NCBI GenBank assembly: GCA_934095825.1
Contig: CAKOKQ010000006.1
Location: 1-64,000, forward strand
From: an uncultured Bacilli bacterium
GTDB lineage: Bacteria; Bacillota_I; Bacilli_A; RF39; UBA660
Length of the DNA stretch: 64,000 nt
Direction: 5' to 3'
Position numbers and translations under genes: made by a program. A model generated the notes under the pieces. That model saw only the letters and a program-made list of their open reading frames with translations, was not told where the DNA came from and did not search any database. Positions within the stretch are counted from its first letter, which is position 1. The number at the start of each line of letters is the position of its first letter. This document shows positions 35,902-44,039 of the stretch, piece after piece.

Positions 35902-36546
35902 ATGGCAATTATAGGATATAATGAACAAGAAGTAAAAACATTAACAGATAGTTTTCAAGCAAGATCACAAGAGATAACTGAATACTTAAATAATGCTTTT
36001 CAAAACCAAATTTTTGATAAAATGAAAGACGCATGGGTTTGCGAAGAAGCAAAAGAGTTTGCTGACTTAGCTGTTAGTGATGTAAAAAGTTTAATGGATG
36101 GCATTGAACAAACTAATAGTCATAATTTTGATGTTATTTGTAAAGCAGGACAAGCTTGGGCTGAAACTGTTAAGGCTGCTCTTTCTTTAAAATCTTGGAT
36201 TGAAACTGCGATTAGACCAAATGACGATGCAGTAATTACAACTACTGCTACTGGTGAAAGAGGATATGATCCTGATCAATGTGCGCAAATTAAAAATAAT
36301 TTACAAACAATTTTATCAGAAACTAATTCTAAATTAGATGCTCTTGCAAGTACTTGTAACGGTTCTGCATTTGTCGGTGGTAGCCAACAAGAAAATTTAA
36401 AGAGTTCTATTGAAGCTGTTAAGAAACAATTAGCTGCTAAAATTGAAGAATTAACTAATGCTTTTGATGCTAATATTAAAAAGACTGAAGAAAAATACGG
36501 TCAAATGCGCAGCAATGTTGAATCTTCATTTACAAGTCAAAATTAG
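35902..36546 (+). CDS. WXG100-like secreted protein
   Basis: 214 residues from ATG 35902; AGGAGGTG lies at ideal spacing, and the ATG at 35893 falls in the RBS region. The N-terminal ~90 residues form a helical hairpin with DAWVCEEAKEFADLAV in the turn, close to the W-x-G turn of EsxA-type proteins though Gly is replaced by Cys. The C-terminal ~80 residues are a second long helical pair. No signal peptide. The strong promoter, strong RBS and own terminator suggest high expression, as for a major T7SS substrate. It is twice the usual WXG100 length. Confidence 0.8.
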   Translation: MAIIGYNEQEVKTLTDSFQARSQEITEYLNNAFQNQIFDKMKDAWVCEEAKEFADLAVSDVKSLMDGIEQTNSHNFDVICKAGQAWAETVKAALSLKSWIETAIRPNDDAVITTTATGERGYDPDQCAQIKNNLQTILSETNSKLDALASTCNGSAFVGGSQQENLKSSIEAVKKQLAAKIEELTNAFDANIKKTEEKYGQMRSNVESSFTSQN

Positions 36547-36556
36547 TTGTTTATTT

Positions 36557-36586
36557 AAAGAAATAGCAGGCGCTGTTTCTTTTTTG
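36557..36586 (+). terminator. Terminator after the WXG-like gene
   Basis: Stem AAAGAAATAGC/GCTGTTTCTTT (36557-36567 with 36572-36582, one U-G pair), loop AGGC, then a T-run. Confidence 0.8.
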
Positions 36587-36587
36587 T

Positions 36588-36616
36588 TTGCCATAAAATC
36601 CTTATTATTATATAAT
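36588..36616 (+). promoter_or_regulatory. Promoter of the second effector cluster
   Basis: TTGCCA (36588-36593), 17-base spacer, TATAAT (36611-36616). It lies about 45 bases before the second DUF4176 gene and is the only clear promoter for the run of effector genes to 47.6 kb. Confidence 0.7.
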
Positions 36617-36661
36617 TAAAGTGTAATCATAGAAAAGTGATAATAGAAATGAGGAAATGTA

Positions 36662-36949
36662 ATGAATACAAATGTTAATACAGAAAAATTTTTACCAATA
36701 GGAACGGTAGTAATGTTAAATGGGGGAGCCAAAAGAGTTATGATAACTGGCTTTTGTACTATTGCTAGTGATGATGATTCAAAAATGTATGACTACTGTG
36801 GATGCTTATATCCAGAAGGAGTAGTTAGTTCAGATAAAACCCTTTTATTTAATCATGAGCAAATTGCTAAAATTTTTGCTTTGGGTTATTCTGATGATGA
36901 GGAAAAACAATTTAAAATTAAGTTAAAAGAAATCCTTGCAAATAAATGA
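36662..36949 (+). CDS. DUF4176 protein, T7SS effector-associated (copy 2)
   Basis: 95 residues, paralogous to the protein at 26633: FLPIGTVVMLNGGAKRVMITGF, YDYCGCLYPEGVVSSDKTLLFN and FALGYSDDEE. RBS GAGGAAA precedes ATG. It heads the metalloprotease-type effector gene, just as copy 1 heads the ADP-ribosyltransferase gene. The repeated DUF4176-effector order supports a chaperone or targeting role for that effector, which is inference; the later two effectors have no DUF4176 of their own and may share this one. Confidence 0.85.
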   Translation: MNTNVNTEKFLPIGTVVMLNGGAKRVMITGFCTIASDDDSKMYDYCGCLYPEGVVSSDKTLLFNHEQIAKIFALGYSDDEEKQFKIKLKEILANK

Positions 36950-36982
36950 TTTTTTACTTAATTATAATTGCGAGGTGATAGT

Positions 36983-39900
36983 GTGGATACAATAAATAGT
37001 GGCATCAATAATTCTAATAAAATGAAAACATATGCAGAAGGAAACACCAACTATATATCACCAAATATTGGTAATAATCGAGGTAATGATAAAAACATCA
37101 CGGTTAAAGCTGATACCGAAACAATGGATTTTAGTGATGTTGATGTTGATTCAATATTAGCAGAAGAAGATCCGTTTGCCGTAGAAACCAATCATATATC
37201 TAGTAAACCTATATATGGTACGACTTTAGGTACGGAGCTTAAGTTTTCTAAAGGTTATAGTAATGTTTATGATGCCGCAAATGATAGTAATAGTCTTAAT
37301 TTAAACTCCAGTATAATATTTGATGGAACTTCCAAGATTAATAAATTTAAGGCTTTAGATAATAACGGTAATTTAGTTGATTTACATATTGATGTGACTA
37401 AAAACATGAATATTGATGATATTATGTACTTGGTAAGTAAAGAAGCTAAAAAATTGGGGATAGATTATGACAAAATAGTAGTTAATGTTGTTGATGAAAA
37501 TAATAATTCCAGAGCTTGGGTGAAAGCTAGTGATATTTTACTTGAAAGTCAATTAATTAAAGAAGTTAACGAAAGTACCGCTAATATAGTTAAAAATAAT
37601 ACGAGTAATCAGGTTGATATTTCACTTCCACATAATATTAGTGATGCTAATGATATAAAAAACTTTTTTAATAATAACGATACCAATACAGCTTCTTCTA
37701 ATATTGCAAGTTCAAGCAACAATGCTTTTGAAAGTATTAAAAAAACGGCTTCTACAGTAGTTGGTAAAATTGGAGGTTTTTTAAGTGGTGTTGCTGCAGC
37801 CCAAACGGAAAGTGCTAAGGCTTCAGCCAAAGTTAGAGAAGAAATTTCAAAGTCAACCACTTCAACTATACAAACAGCGGTAAAAACGGGATTAGAAAAT
37901 TTATCTAAGGTAGGTACTAATATTAACGAAATTGATAAAGAAAATCTTAGTTTTTATGAAAATTTTGGTAACTTTGTTGACACTTTATCTTCTGATGCTA
38001 TAGCTATGTCGAGTGATTTTAAAAGTTTTATGGCTGAGTCTAATGAACTTTTAAGTAATGCCCAAGATTGGCTAGTTAATGATGCAATACCAGTAATTGA
38101 AAATGTTGGCTCAATCGTAAGTGACGCTTTAGAAAGGACAGGAGCTACTGTAGGAACGGCAGCCGTATCTTTAGTTGAGGGAATAGGAAAACTAGGTGAA
38201 GCTATCGTTGATGCTGGTGCTACTATATTAACAGGTGCTGCAAGTATTGTTACCTTAGTAGCAGATGGTGGTGGTTATTTATACTCCAACATAACTGGGA
38301 AGCAATGGCATTCTGCTACTACTGCAATGTGGAATGCTACCAAAGCTTTTGTTGCTAAAAAACATGTTGCTAATTGGTTTGATAGTCTTTATGAGAATAG
38401 TGCCGCTGGCAAATGGCTAAAAACTAACGCTTTCTTTTTTAATAATGTTAGAGAGGTATCGTCTGGTATTGGTTATACTGTTGGAATTATTGGATTAACA
38501 CTTTTAACTGGTGGCGTAGGTGGTATTGCTGGTGGTACTGCTGGCGTTGCGGGAATTGCGGGTGTTGGTAAAGGTGCCGAGGATGCTTGGGGTAAAGGAG
38601 CATCAACACTTGGTGGATTAACATCTGGGGCTTTGAATGGTCTATGGGAAGGCTTTCAGTTCTTTGTTGGTGCTAAAATTAATGGTATTAATGTATTTGG
38701 AAAGTCAGCTCCTACCATAAAGACAAAACTTGCTAATAGTCTAATTCATGTAGCGTTAGATGGCGTGGATGGTGGTGCCGAAGGCTTTGCTAGAACTCTA
38801 ATAGATACTTGTTATAAAGATGGGTATACTGATGAAAATGGTAATTATGTTAAGTATACTGATGCCGATAGTATTTTAAAAAAGTTGCAAGAAAATTTTG
38901 ATGATTTAGGTGGCTTTAATACTGTTTTAACAGGGGCAATAAGTGGCGCTGCTACTTCTGCTTTGAGTGAAGTCTTTGACTTAGGAAAATATTTTAAAGA
39001 CACAAGCGATAATAATAAAGTTCTTAATTTACTAGAAAAGGTGCAAAACAATAATATTTCTAAGGAAAAATTTGCTGAAGCTGTTTCCAAAATGGATTCA
39101 AAAAAATTACAGACTTTATTTACCAATTGTAGCGATCAAAGTCTGATCAATGAAGCGGTTGCGTCCGCTAAACAAGCCAATTTAGCAGAATTTTATAAAA
39201 ATATTATCGATAATAAAGAAGTATTAAATAATATCACGACTTCCTTAGATAGTGTAAATTTAAATAAAGTTTTAAGTTCTTTTGATACTGATACATTTGA
39301 TAAGATGATTGGCTTACTTGATATTGATTATTTAAAATCAATAGCGGGGCAACTTGATACTGATAACTTATCGAAATTATTAAAACATGATTTTAACAAT
39401 GACGAAATACTAAATTCTTTAATTAATACTATTGAACCAATCAAATTAAGAATGTTGTTAAATGATGGTCTTTTAAATGGTATTAAGGATAATGTTGAAG
39501 TTACCTTCCGTAAGGCCACAACTTGTTTAATTTCAATTAGCACTCTATTAGGAATGATAGATGATGATGATGCCTTTAAAATGGTTTCAGCACTAAATGA
39601 GCATTCATTTGTTAGTAGTACGGAACTTTTAGATTTTTCGAGAAAAGAATATATCCTTGCATTTAAAGAATTAAAAGAAGCAATAGAAAAAAATGGCTAT
39701 CAAAATGCTTTTACTGACATGGAATTATCGCGTATAAATCAATTAGGAAGTATAGCCGATAATTTTATTAAATTTTCTAATTTAGAAACAAAAATTAAAG
39801 TAAAAGATGCTTTTGGTGATGTTATTCATCTTTCTAATGGTACGGTTGTTGATACAGAACAATTTTTGGATTATGTTGCTGAAAACAGTGATGATGCCAT

Positions 39901-40771
39901 TACCAAAAATGTAACATTATTATATCCAATTGATAATGTAGAGGTCTGCAAAATTGTTACTAATATATGTAATAGAGTAAAATATTTGGAAAGTCATGGA
40001 TATTCGCTTGATATGCCATATATGCAGTCGCTATATGATATTAAAAATAATGCTAATAAATTTAACTTCTTTAAAAAAATTAATGTATTTGTCGAGTATG
40101 CCAATAATGAAATGTTAGAAAAATTTAAAAAAGAATTTTTAGGTTATGGTGGTGTGGATAATAGTAGAATTGACGCTGTAAAAAACACTTGTGTATTTTT
40201 AAGTGCCGAAGATTTTAAAGCTAGAGGCCAAAAAGAAAATTGTATGGCTTATAATAACGGAATTAATTCAGTTATAAATGCTAATTCAAATAATCAAGGG
40301 CTGACGAAGTTAATTATTGCTCACGAGTCATGTCATCAGCTATCTTTTCATGAAATATACGATTCCAATGGAAAATTTTTGGCTTATAAGTGTGGTCTTG
40401 CTTCACAGCTTAATGGTTCAGAAGAAATTAGAGAAGGTTTAAATGAGGCAACTACTGAGCTACTTGCTGAATGTATAGAGGGTAGTGAACATGCTAGTGA
40501 ATGTGGATATATGCGTGGTGTAAGTGGTTTGCGAGATTTGCTGGATTTGAATATTCCGGGATTTAATCTTGAAAACTTAAAAAACGCATACTTTAGTCAC
40601 GATTTTAAAGCACTTAACTTTCTTGCTTCTTCAATTGACAAAGTTGGTGGTGAAGGGTGTTTTGACAGGCTTGTTACGGCAATGGATAAAGCTACATTAA
40701 AATCTAATGATACTAATCTTAGAGAAATAATTGCTGAGTTAGCATTAAAATTACAAATAAGTAGAAAGTAG
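36983..40771 (+). CDS. T7SS effector with C-terminal HExxH metalloprotease-like domain
   Basis: 1,262 residues from GTG 36983, placed after GAGGTG; the TTG at 36968 lies before the RBS. The N-terminus has NNSNKMKTYAEGN, shared with the effector at 41387, then ETMDFSDVDVDS. Residues about 240-400 are low-complexity and helical. About 385-680 form a Gly/Ala-rich hydrophobic block (TGGVGGIAGGTAGVAGIAG) ending at VFDLGKYFKD, closely matched in the effector at 44040. The C-terminus has IIAHESCHQLS near 1112, an HExxH zinc site, and GLNEATTELLAE about 40 residues later, which could give the third, Glu ligand. It is probably a secreted zinc protease toxin; target unknown. The next gene is a candidate immunity gene. 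Confidence 0.8.
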   Translation: MDTINSGINNSNKMKTYAEGNTNYISPNIGNNRGNDKNITVKADTETMDFSDVDVDSILAEEDPFAVETNHISSKPIYGTTLGTELKFSKGYSNVYDAANDSNSLNLNSSIIFDGTSKINKFKALDNNGNLVDLHIDVTKNMNIDDIMYLVSKEAKKLGIDYDKIVVNVVDENNNSRAWVKASDILLESQLIKEVNESTANIVKNNTSNQVDISLPHNISDANDIKNFFNNNDTNTASSNIASSSNNAFESIKKTASTVVGKIGGFLSGVAAAQTESAKASAKVREEISKSTTSTIQTAVKTGLENLSKVGTNINEIDKENLSFYENFGNFVDTLSSDAIAMSSDFKSFMAESNELLSNAQDWLVNDAIPVIENVGSIVSDALERTGATVGTAAVSLVEGIGKLGEAIVDAGATILTGAASIVTLVADGGGYLYSNITGKQWHSATTAMWNATKAFVAKKHVANWFDSLYENSAAGKWLKTNAFFFNNVREVSSGIGYTVGIIGLTLLTGGVGGIAGGTAGVAGIAGVGKGAEDAWGKGASTLGGLTSGALNGLWEGFQFFVGAKINGINVFGKSAPTIKTKLANSLIHVALDGVDGGAEGFARTLIDTCYKDGYTDENGNYVKYTDADSILKKLQENFDDLGGFNTVLTGAISGAATSALSEVFDLGKYFKDTSDNNKVLNLLEKVQNNNISKEKFAEAVSKMDSKKLQTLFTNCSDQSLINEAVASAKQANLAEFYKNIIDNKEVLNNITTSLDSVNLNKVLSSFDTDTFDKMIGLLDIDYLKSIAGQLDTDNLSKLLKHDFNNDEILNSLINTIEPIKLRMLLNDGLLNGIKDNVEVTFRKATTCLISISTLLGMIDDDDAFKMVSALNEHSFVSSTELLDFSRKEYILAFKELKEAIEKNGYQNAFTDMELSRINQLGSIADNFIKFSNLETKIKVKDAFGDVIHLSNGTVVDTEQFLDYVAENSDDAITKNVTLLYPIDNVEVCKIVTNICNRVKYLESHGYSLDMPYMQSLYDIKNNANKFNFFKKINVFVEYANNEMLEKFKKEFLGYGGVDNSRIDAVKNTCVFLSAEDFKARGQKENCMAYNNGINSVINANSNNQGLTKLIIAHESCHQLSFHEIYDSNGKFLAYKCGLASQLNGSEEIREGLNEATTELLAECIEGSEHASECGYMRGVSGLRDLLDLNIPGFNLENLKNAYFSHDFKALNFLASSIDKVGGEGCFDRLVTAMDKATLKSNDTNLREIIAELALKLQISRK

Positions 40772-40779
40772 GTTTACAT

Positions 40780-41310
40780 ATGGACATAAAAAAATTAATA
40801 ACCACTATATATAGTAGTACTATAAATATAGTTTTAGATGGAATATCGGATGAATATAAAAAAGAAATAATCAAGGAATATCAAAATTATTTAGTTCAAA
40901 ATTATAAAAAATACGCTAATTCCAGTTATTCTTTAGAAGATTTGATTGCAGCCTTTACTAATTTAGAACAATCAAGGTGGAAAAGAAAAAATCCAGCTCA
41001 AAAAATGACCGAACTTTTAAAAGATGAAGCCTTAGATGGAATAAATAAATTATCTATTGAAGGTAGAAAGTATGCAACAGAGAGAATAAATAATGTTGCT
41101 CCCGGCAGTAAACAAGACTCAGCAGCACCAACTATAGATGTAGAAAGTGCAAATAAATATATAGAATCACTAAATAGTTACCTACCAAGGGTTCGCATTT
41201 TCAATCAAACTTTAGCCAAAGTGCTTATATCAGAATGTAATCTTGATTTTTTATATGCTAGTGGTCAAACATCTGATATGAGTTTGGGGACTGGTAGGTT
41301 ATATAAATAA
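40780..41310 (+). CDS. Candidate immunity protein for the metalloprotease effector
   Basis: 176 residues, beginning 9 bases after the effector stop. It is soluble and helical, with no signal peptide or recognised domain. It has an N-terminal amphipathic region (ITTIYSSTINIVLDGISDEYKKEII) and a charged middle. By position it is the cognate immunity protein, as is normal for polymorphic toxins, but a secretion-partner role cannot be excluded. It bears no resemblance to the other small proteins of the island. Confidence 0.6.
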   Translation: MDIKKLITTIYSSTINIVLDGISDEYKKEIIKEYQNYLVQNYKKYANSSYSLEDLIAAFTNLEQSRWKRKNPAQKMTELLKDEALDGINKLSIEGRKYATERINNVAPGSKQDSAAPTIDVESANKYIESLNSYLPRVRIFNQTLAKVLISECNLDFLYASGQTSDMSLGTGRLYK

Positions 41311-41386
41311 TTTAAATATTTAGTTGATTTAGTGTTTATCAATAAGTAATCATAGCAAAAATAATTAAAGTTTGGGGATGTTGTTA

Positions 41387-43402
41387 ATGGATGCAATTAA
41401 AGGAAAAGTAAATAATTCAAATAAAATGAAAACATATGCAGAAGGGAATAATGGTTACATTTCTCCTTCTAGTAATAGTTATCTTGGTAATATTAAAACA
41501 GAAGTAGAAACAATTGATTTTGATACTGATAATGTTGTGGATAGTGAGAAAGTAGAAGAAAAAGTTACCCCAATTAAATATTCTAAAAGCATATGGGATT
41601 CTAAAGATAATCTTGTTTTGTATTTAAATAGTAATGGCTTTAATATTAGTGCTAAAGATATTGAACGATATTCGTATGAGATAAGAAGTGGAATAAGTTT
41701 TGGCAGTGTTATAATTGATGGAGAACGCTATATAATTAACAGTAATGGCATCGAAAAAAGTTTTGATGTGAAATATATCTATGATAAAGAAGGTGAGTAT
41801 GCTTTTAATCTTAACGATATAATGTATTCTAAGGATACTTTTGCCACTTTTTTGATAAGTAAGGGAATTATTAAAGATGTAAGTGAATTATCTTCTTTTT
41901 GCAATAATGGTGATAATACGGGTATCTTTCTTCTTAAAGATGGTCGCTTTGCTTCAGTATATTCTGATTCTATTGTTGAAGGAACTTATAATGTAAATGA
42001 CATGATTATTGCTGATGATATATTTTATGATCATAAAAAGTTGGCTGTTTATTTAGAATATTTAGGAGTAATATCTTCGGAAGATGAAATATTATCTACT
42101 AGTTATTCAAATAATTTTAAAGGAATAACCTTGAAAGATGGAAGAAAGTATTGTTTAACTGATAATGGTTTAGAAAAAAGTTTTAATATATGGTTTAGTG
42201 TTGATAGTTTTAATGAAAATGATGAAAATGCTTTTAAACTTGATGATATCATGTACTCTAAAGATACACTGGCCACATTTTTAATAAGTAAAGGCATAAT
42301 CCAAAATATTGATGAAATTGCTGCATTTAACAATAATGGAAATAATAATGGTGGTTTTTATCTTGAAAATGGTAGATATTTTGACATACAAAGTATAACA
42401 TCTTTTGGAGTAGTTACTATAACCGAAAACTATAATTTAAGAAATAATTACATTTCTTTAATGGATAAAAGTGGTATTTATTCTTGTAATAATTATCCAA
42501 TTCACAAATATGGTGGTAATCAAGGTGATTTTGCTGCCAGCAATGATGATGATACTGTGTATGAATTATTACAAAATGATTATATAATTTCAAAATTAAA
42601 GAAAATTTATCCAGGTGCTACAATGGAAGATTATGAAGCGTATCTTTCTAAAATAAATAATGTCGGTTGTGGTTATACAGCTCTTGCTAATTGTATTTTT
42701 AAATCCTTTGAAAATATACCAAATGAATTCGAAAAAAAATTTGGCTATCCCATGTATTATTCTGATAAAAGTGGAAATAAGATTATGAATTATGATAATA
42801 TGATTTTTGATTATTTTACTTATGTTTGGGCAGAAGGTAGTGGTTATTCAATTGATCAAATTGTTAATGGCTCCCAGACATTAGAAAATGTACCTAATGA
42901 TAATGGTAGAGCGCAAATTGATGAAGAAGGAGCGCATGGAACATCATCTGACATGTTAAAAGTTTTTAGTGAATTTATGGAGAAAAATTATAATTTAAAA
43001 GTAGATATTGATTATAAATATGGTATAGCAAATGATGAGTTAGTAGATAAGGTAAGGGCTATTAAGCAAAATAATGATATGCCAATTATTTGGGCAGATG
43101 GATATAATTTAAGTTATTTAAACGGTAATAATTGTCTTTATGGTGGAAGTAGTCATGCGATGTGTGCTACCAATGTGACACCGGATAATGAAATAATTGT
43201 ATCAACCTGGGGAGATCCATATATAATAGATGTATCAGATGTAGATGAGAATGTTAATGAAGATAATTATATTGCACTATTAGATGTTAATGTTCATATG
43301 CCATATATTGCTCCAAGATCCAAAGAATCATTACAAAAAGAATTTATTACTGGTTTTGAAGATAAGTTAAATCATCGAAACAATATTAATTTAGGAGAAT
43401 AA
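41387..43402 (+). CDS. T7SS effector with repeat region and papain/C39-like cysteine protease domain
   Basis: 671 residues from ATG 41387 (an upstream TTG/GTG-type start gives five more). The N-terminus, NNSNKMKTYAEGN then VETIDFDTD, is shared with the effector at 36983. Residues about 60-350 contain four related units of 60-75 residues, each with a DxxYSKDTLATFLISKGII-like helix and a KDGRxY strand. The C-terminal domain has GCGYTALANC (Cys near 427), SSHAMCATNV (His near 588) and STWGDPYIID (Asn/Asp near 608), the Cys-His-Asp order and local motifs of C39/papain-like peptidases. It lacks the hydrophobic Gly block of its neighbours. It is followed by a separate small gene, a likely immunity gene. 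Confidence 0.75.
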   Translation: MDAIKGKVNNSNKMKTYAEGNNGYISPSSNSYLGNIKTEVETIDFDTDNVVDSEKVEEKVTPIKYSKSIWDSKDNLVLYLNSNGFNISAKDIERYSYEIRSGISFGSVIIDGERYIINSNGIEKSFDVKYIYDKEGEYAFNLNDIMYSKDTFATFLISKGIIKDVSELSSFCNNGDNTGIFLLKDGRFASVYSDSIVEGTYNVNDMIIADDIFYDHKKLAVYLEYLGVISSEDEILSTSYSNNFKGITLKDGRKYCLTDNGLEKSFNIWFSVDSFNENDENAFKLDDIMYSKDTLATFLISKGIIQNIDEIAAFNNNGNNNGGFYLENGRYFDIQSITSFGVVTITENYNLRNNYISLMDKSGIYSCNNYPIHKYGGNQGDFAASNDDDTVYELLQNDYIISKLKKIYPGATMEDYEAYLSKINNVGCGYTALANCIFKSFENIPNEFEKKFGYPMYYSDKSGNKIMNYDNMIFDYFTYVWAEGSGYSIDQIVNGSQTLENVPNDNGRAQIDEEGAHGTSSDMLKVFSEFMEKNYNLKVDIDYKYGIANDELVDKVRAIKQNNDMPIIWADGYNLSYLNGNNCLYGGSSHAMCATNVTPDNEIIVSTWGDPYIIDVSDVDENVNEDNYIALLDVNVHMPYIAPRSKESLQKEFITGFEDKLNHRNNINLGE

Positions 43403-43404
43403 GT

Positions 43405-44037
43405 ATGCAAAATAGTAATGAAAATTTAATTAAATCTAAAAATATTTCTTTAGAAGAATATGTCATTTTAAAAAAAGCTTATAAACAATTATTTGAAATA
43501 TATTTACAAAATAAAATAGATTTAAAATTATATGATAATAAAATAAAAAACAGTGATTTAGATTTTGGTATTGGTCATCCTAATAAATCTAATGTGATTA
43601 ATGATTTAGGGGAGTATTTGAGATTAGATTATATTTATATAATAAATGATTTCTTTATTGAAAAATTAAGTATTAATGATTTAAATGAATTAGGAAAAGT
43701 ATATCAAGAAAAGAAATATAATTTAAATACAATAAAGATGATTGAAAAAACATATAAAGAAGTATTAAATAATAATTTTGTTAACGGTAAATATGTTAAT
43801 GAGCCATTTAATAGATGCTATGGACCAATGATACCTAAAAATTTTGCTTTGTCGGATTCTTTAGTTATAAAAATTATTTTTGGAAAAAATACTAAACAGT
43901 ATGATGATGCCAAATATTTAGTCAATGCTAAAGCTAAAACAAATTTTTTAAATATATTAAGTAATGATTTAAAAAAAGAAATAGAAGAGAAACTTGGAAT
44001 TAGAGTAACTATTTTAAGAGAAAAAGTAATGAGGTAA
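43405..44037 (+). CDS. Candidate immunity protein for the cysteine-protease effector
   Basis: 210 residues, starting two bases after the effector stop with RBS AGGAG inside the effector's last codons. Soluble, Lys/Asn/Ile-rich, mixed helix and strand, no recognised domain, no signal. A GIGHPNKSN loop near residue 55 and PFNRCYGPMIPKNFAL near 135 are its most distinctive features. Position directly after a putative toxin suggests immunity (inference). The next effector starts two bases after its stop, so the whole run is tightly packed. Confidence 0.6.
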   Translation: MQNSNENLIKSKNISLEEYVILKKAYKQLFEIYLQNKIDLKLYDNKIKNSDLDFGIGHPNKSNVINDLGEYLRLDYIYIINDFFIEKLSINDLNELGKVYQEKKYNLNTIKMIEKTYKEVLNNNFVNGKYVNEPFNRCYGPMIPKNFALSDSLVIKIIFGKNTKQYDDAKYLVNAKAKTNFLNILSNDLKKEIEEKLGIRVTILREKVMR

Positions 44038-44039
44038 AT

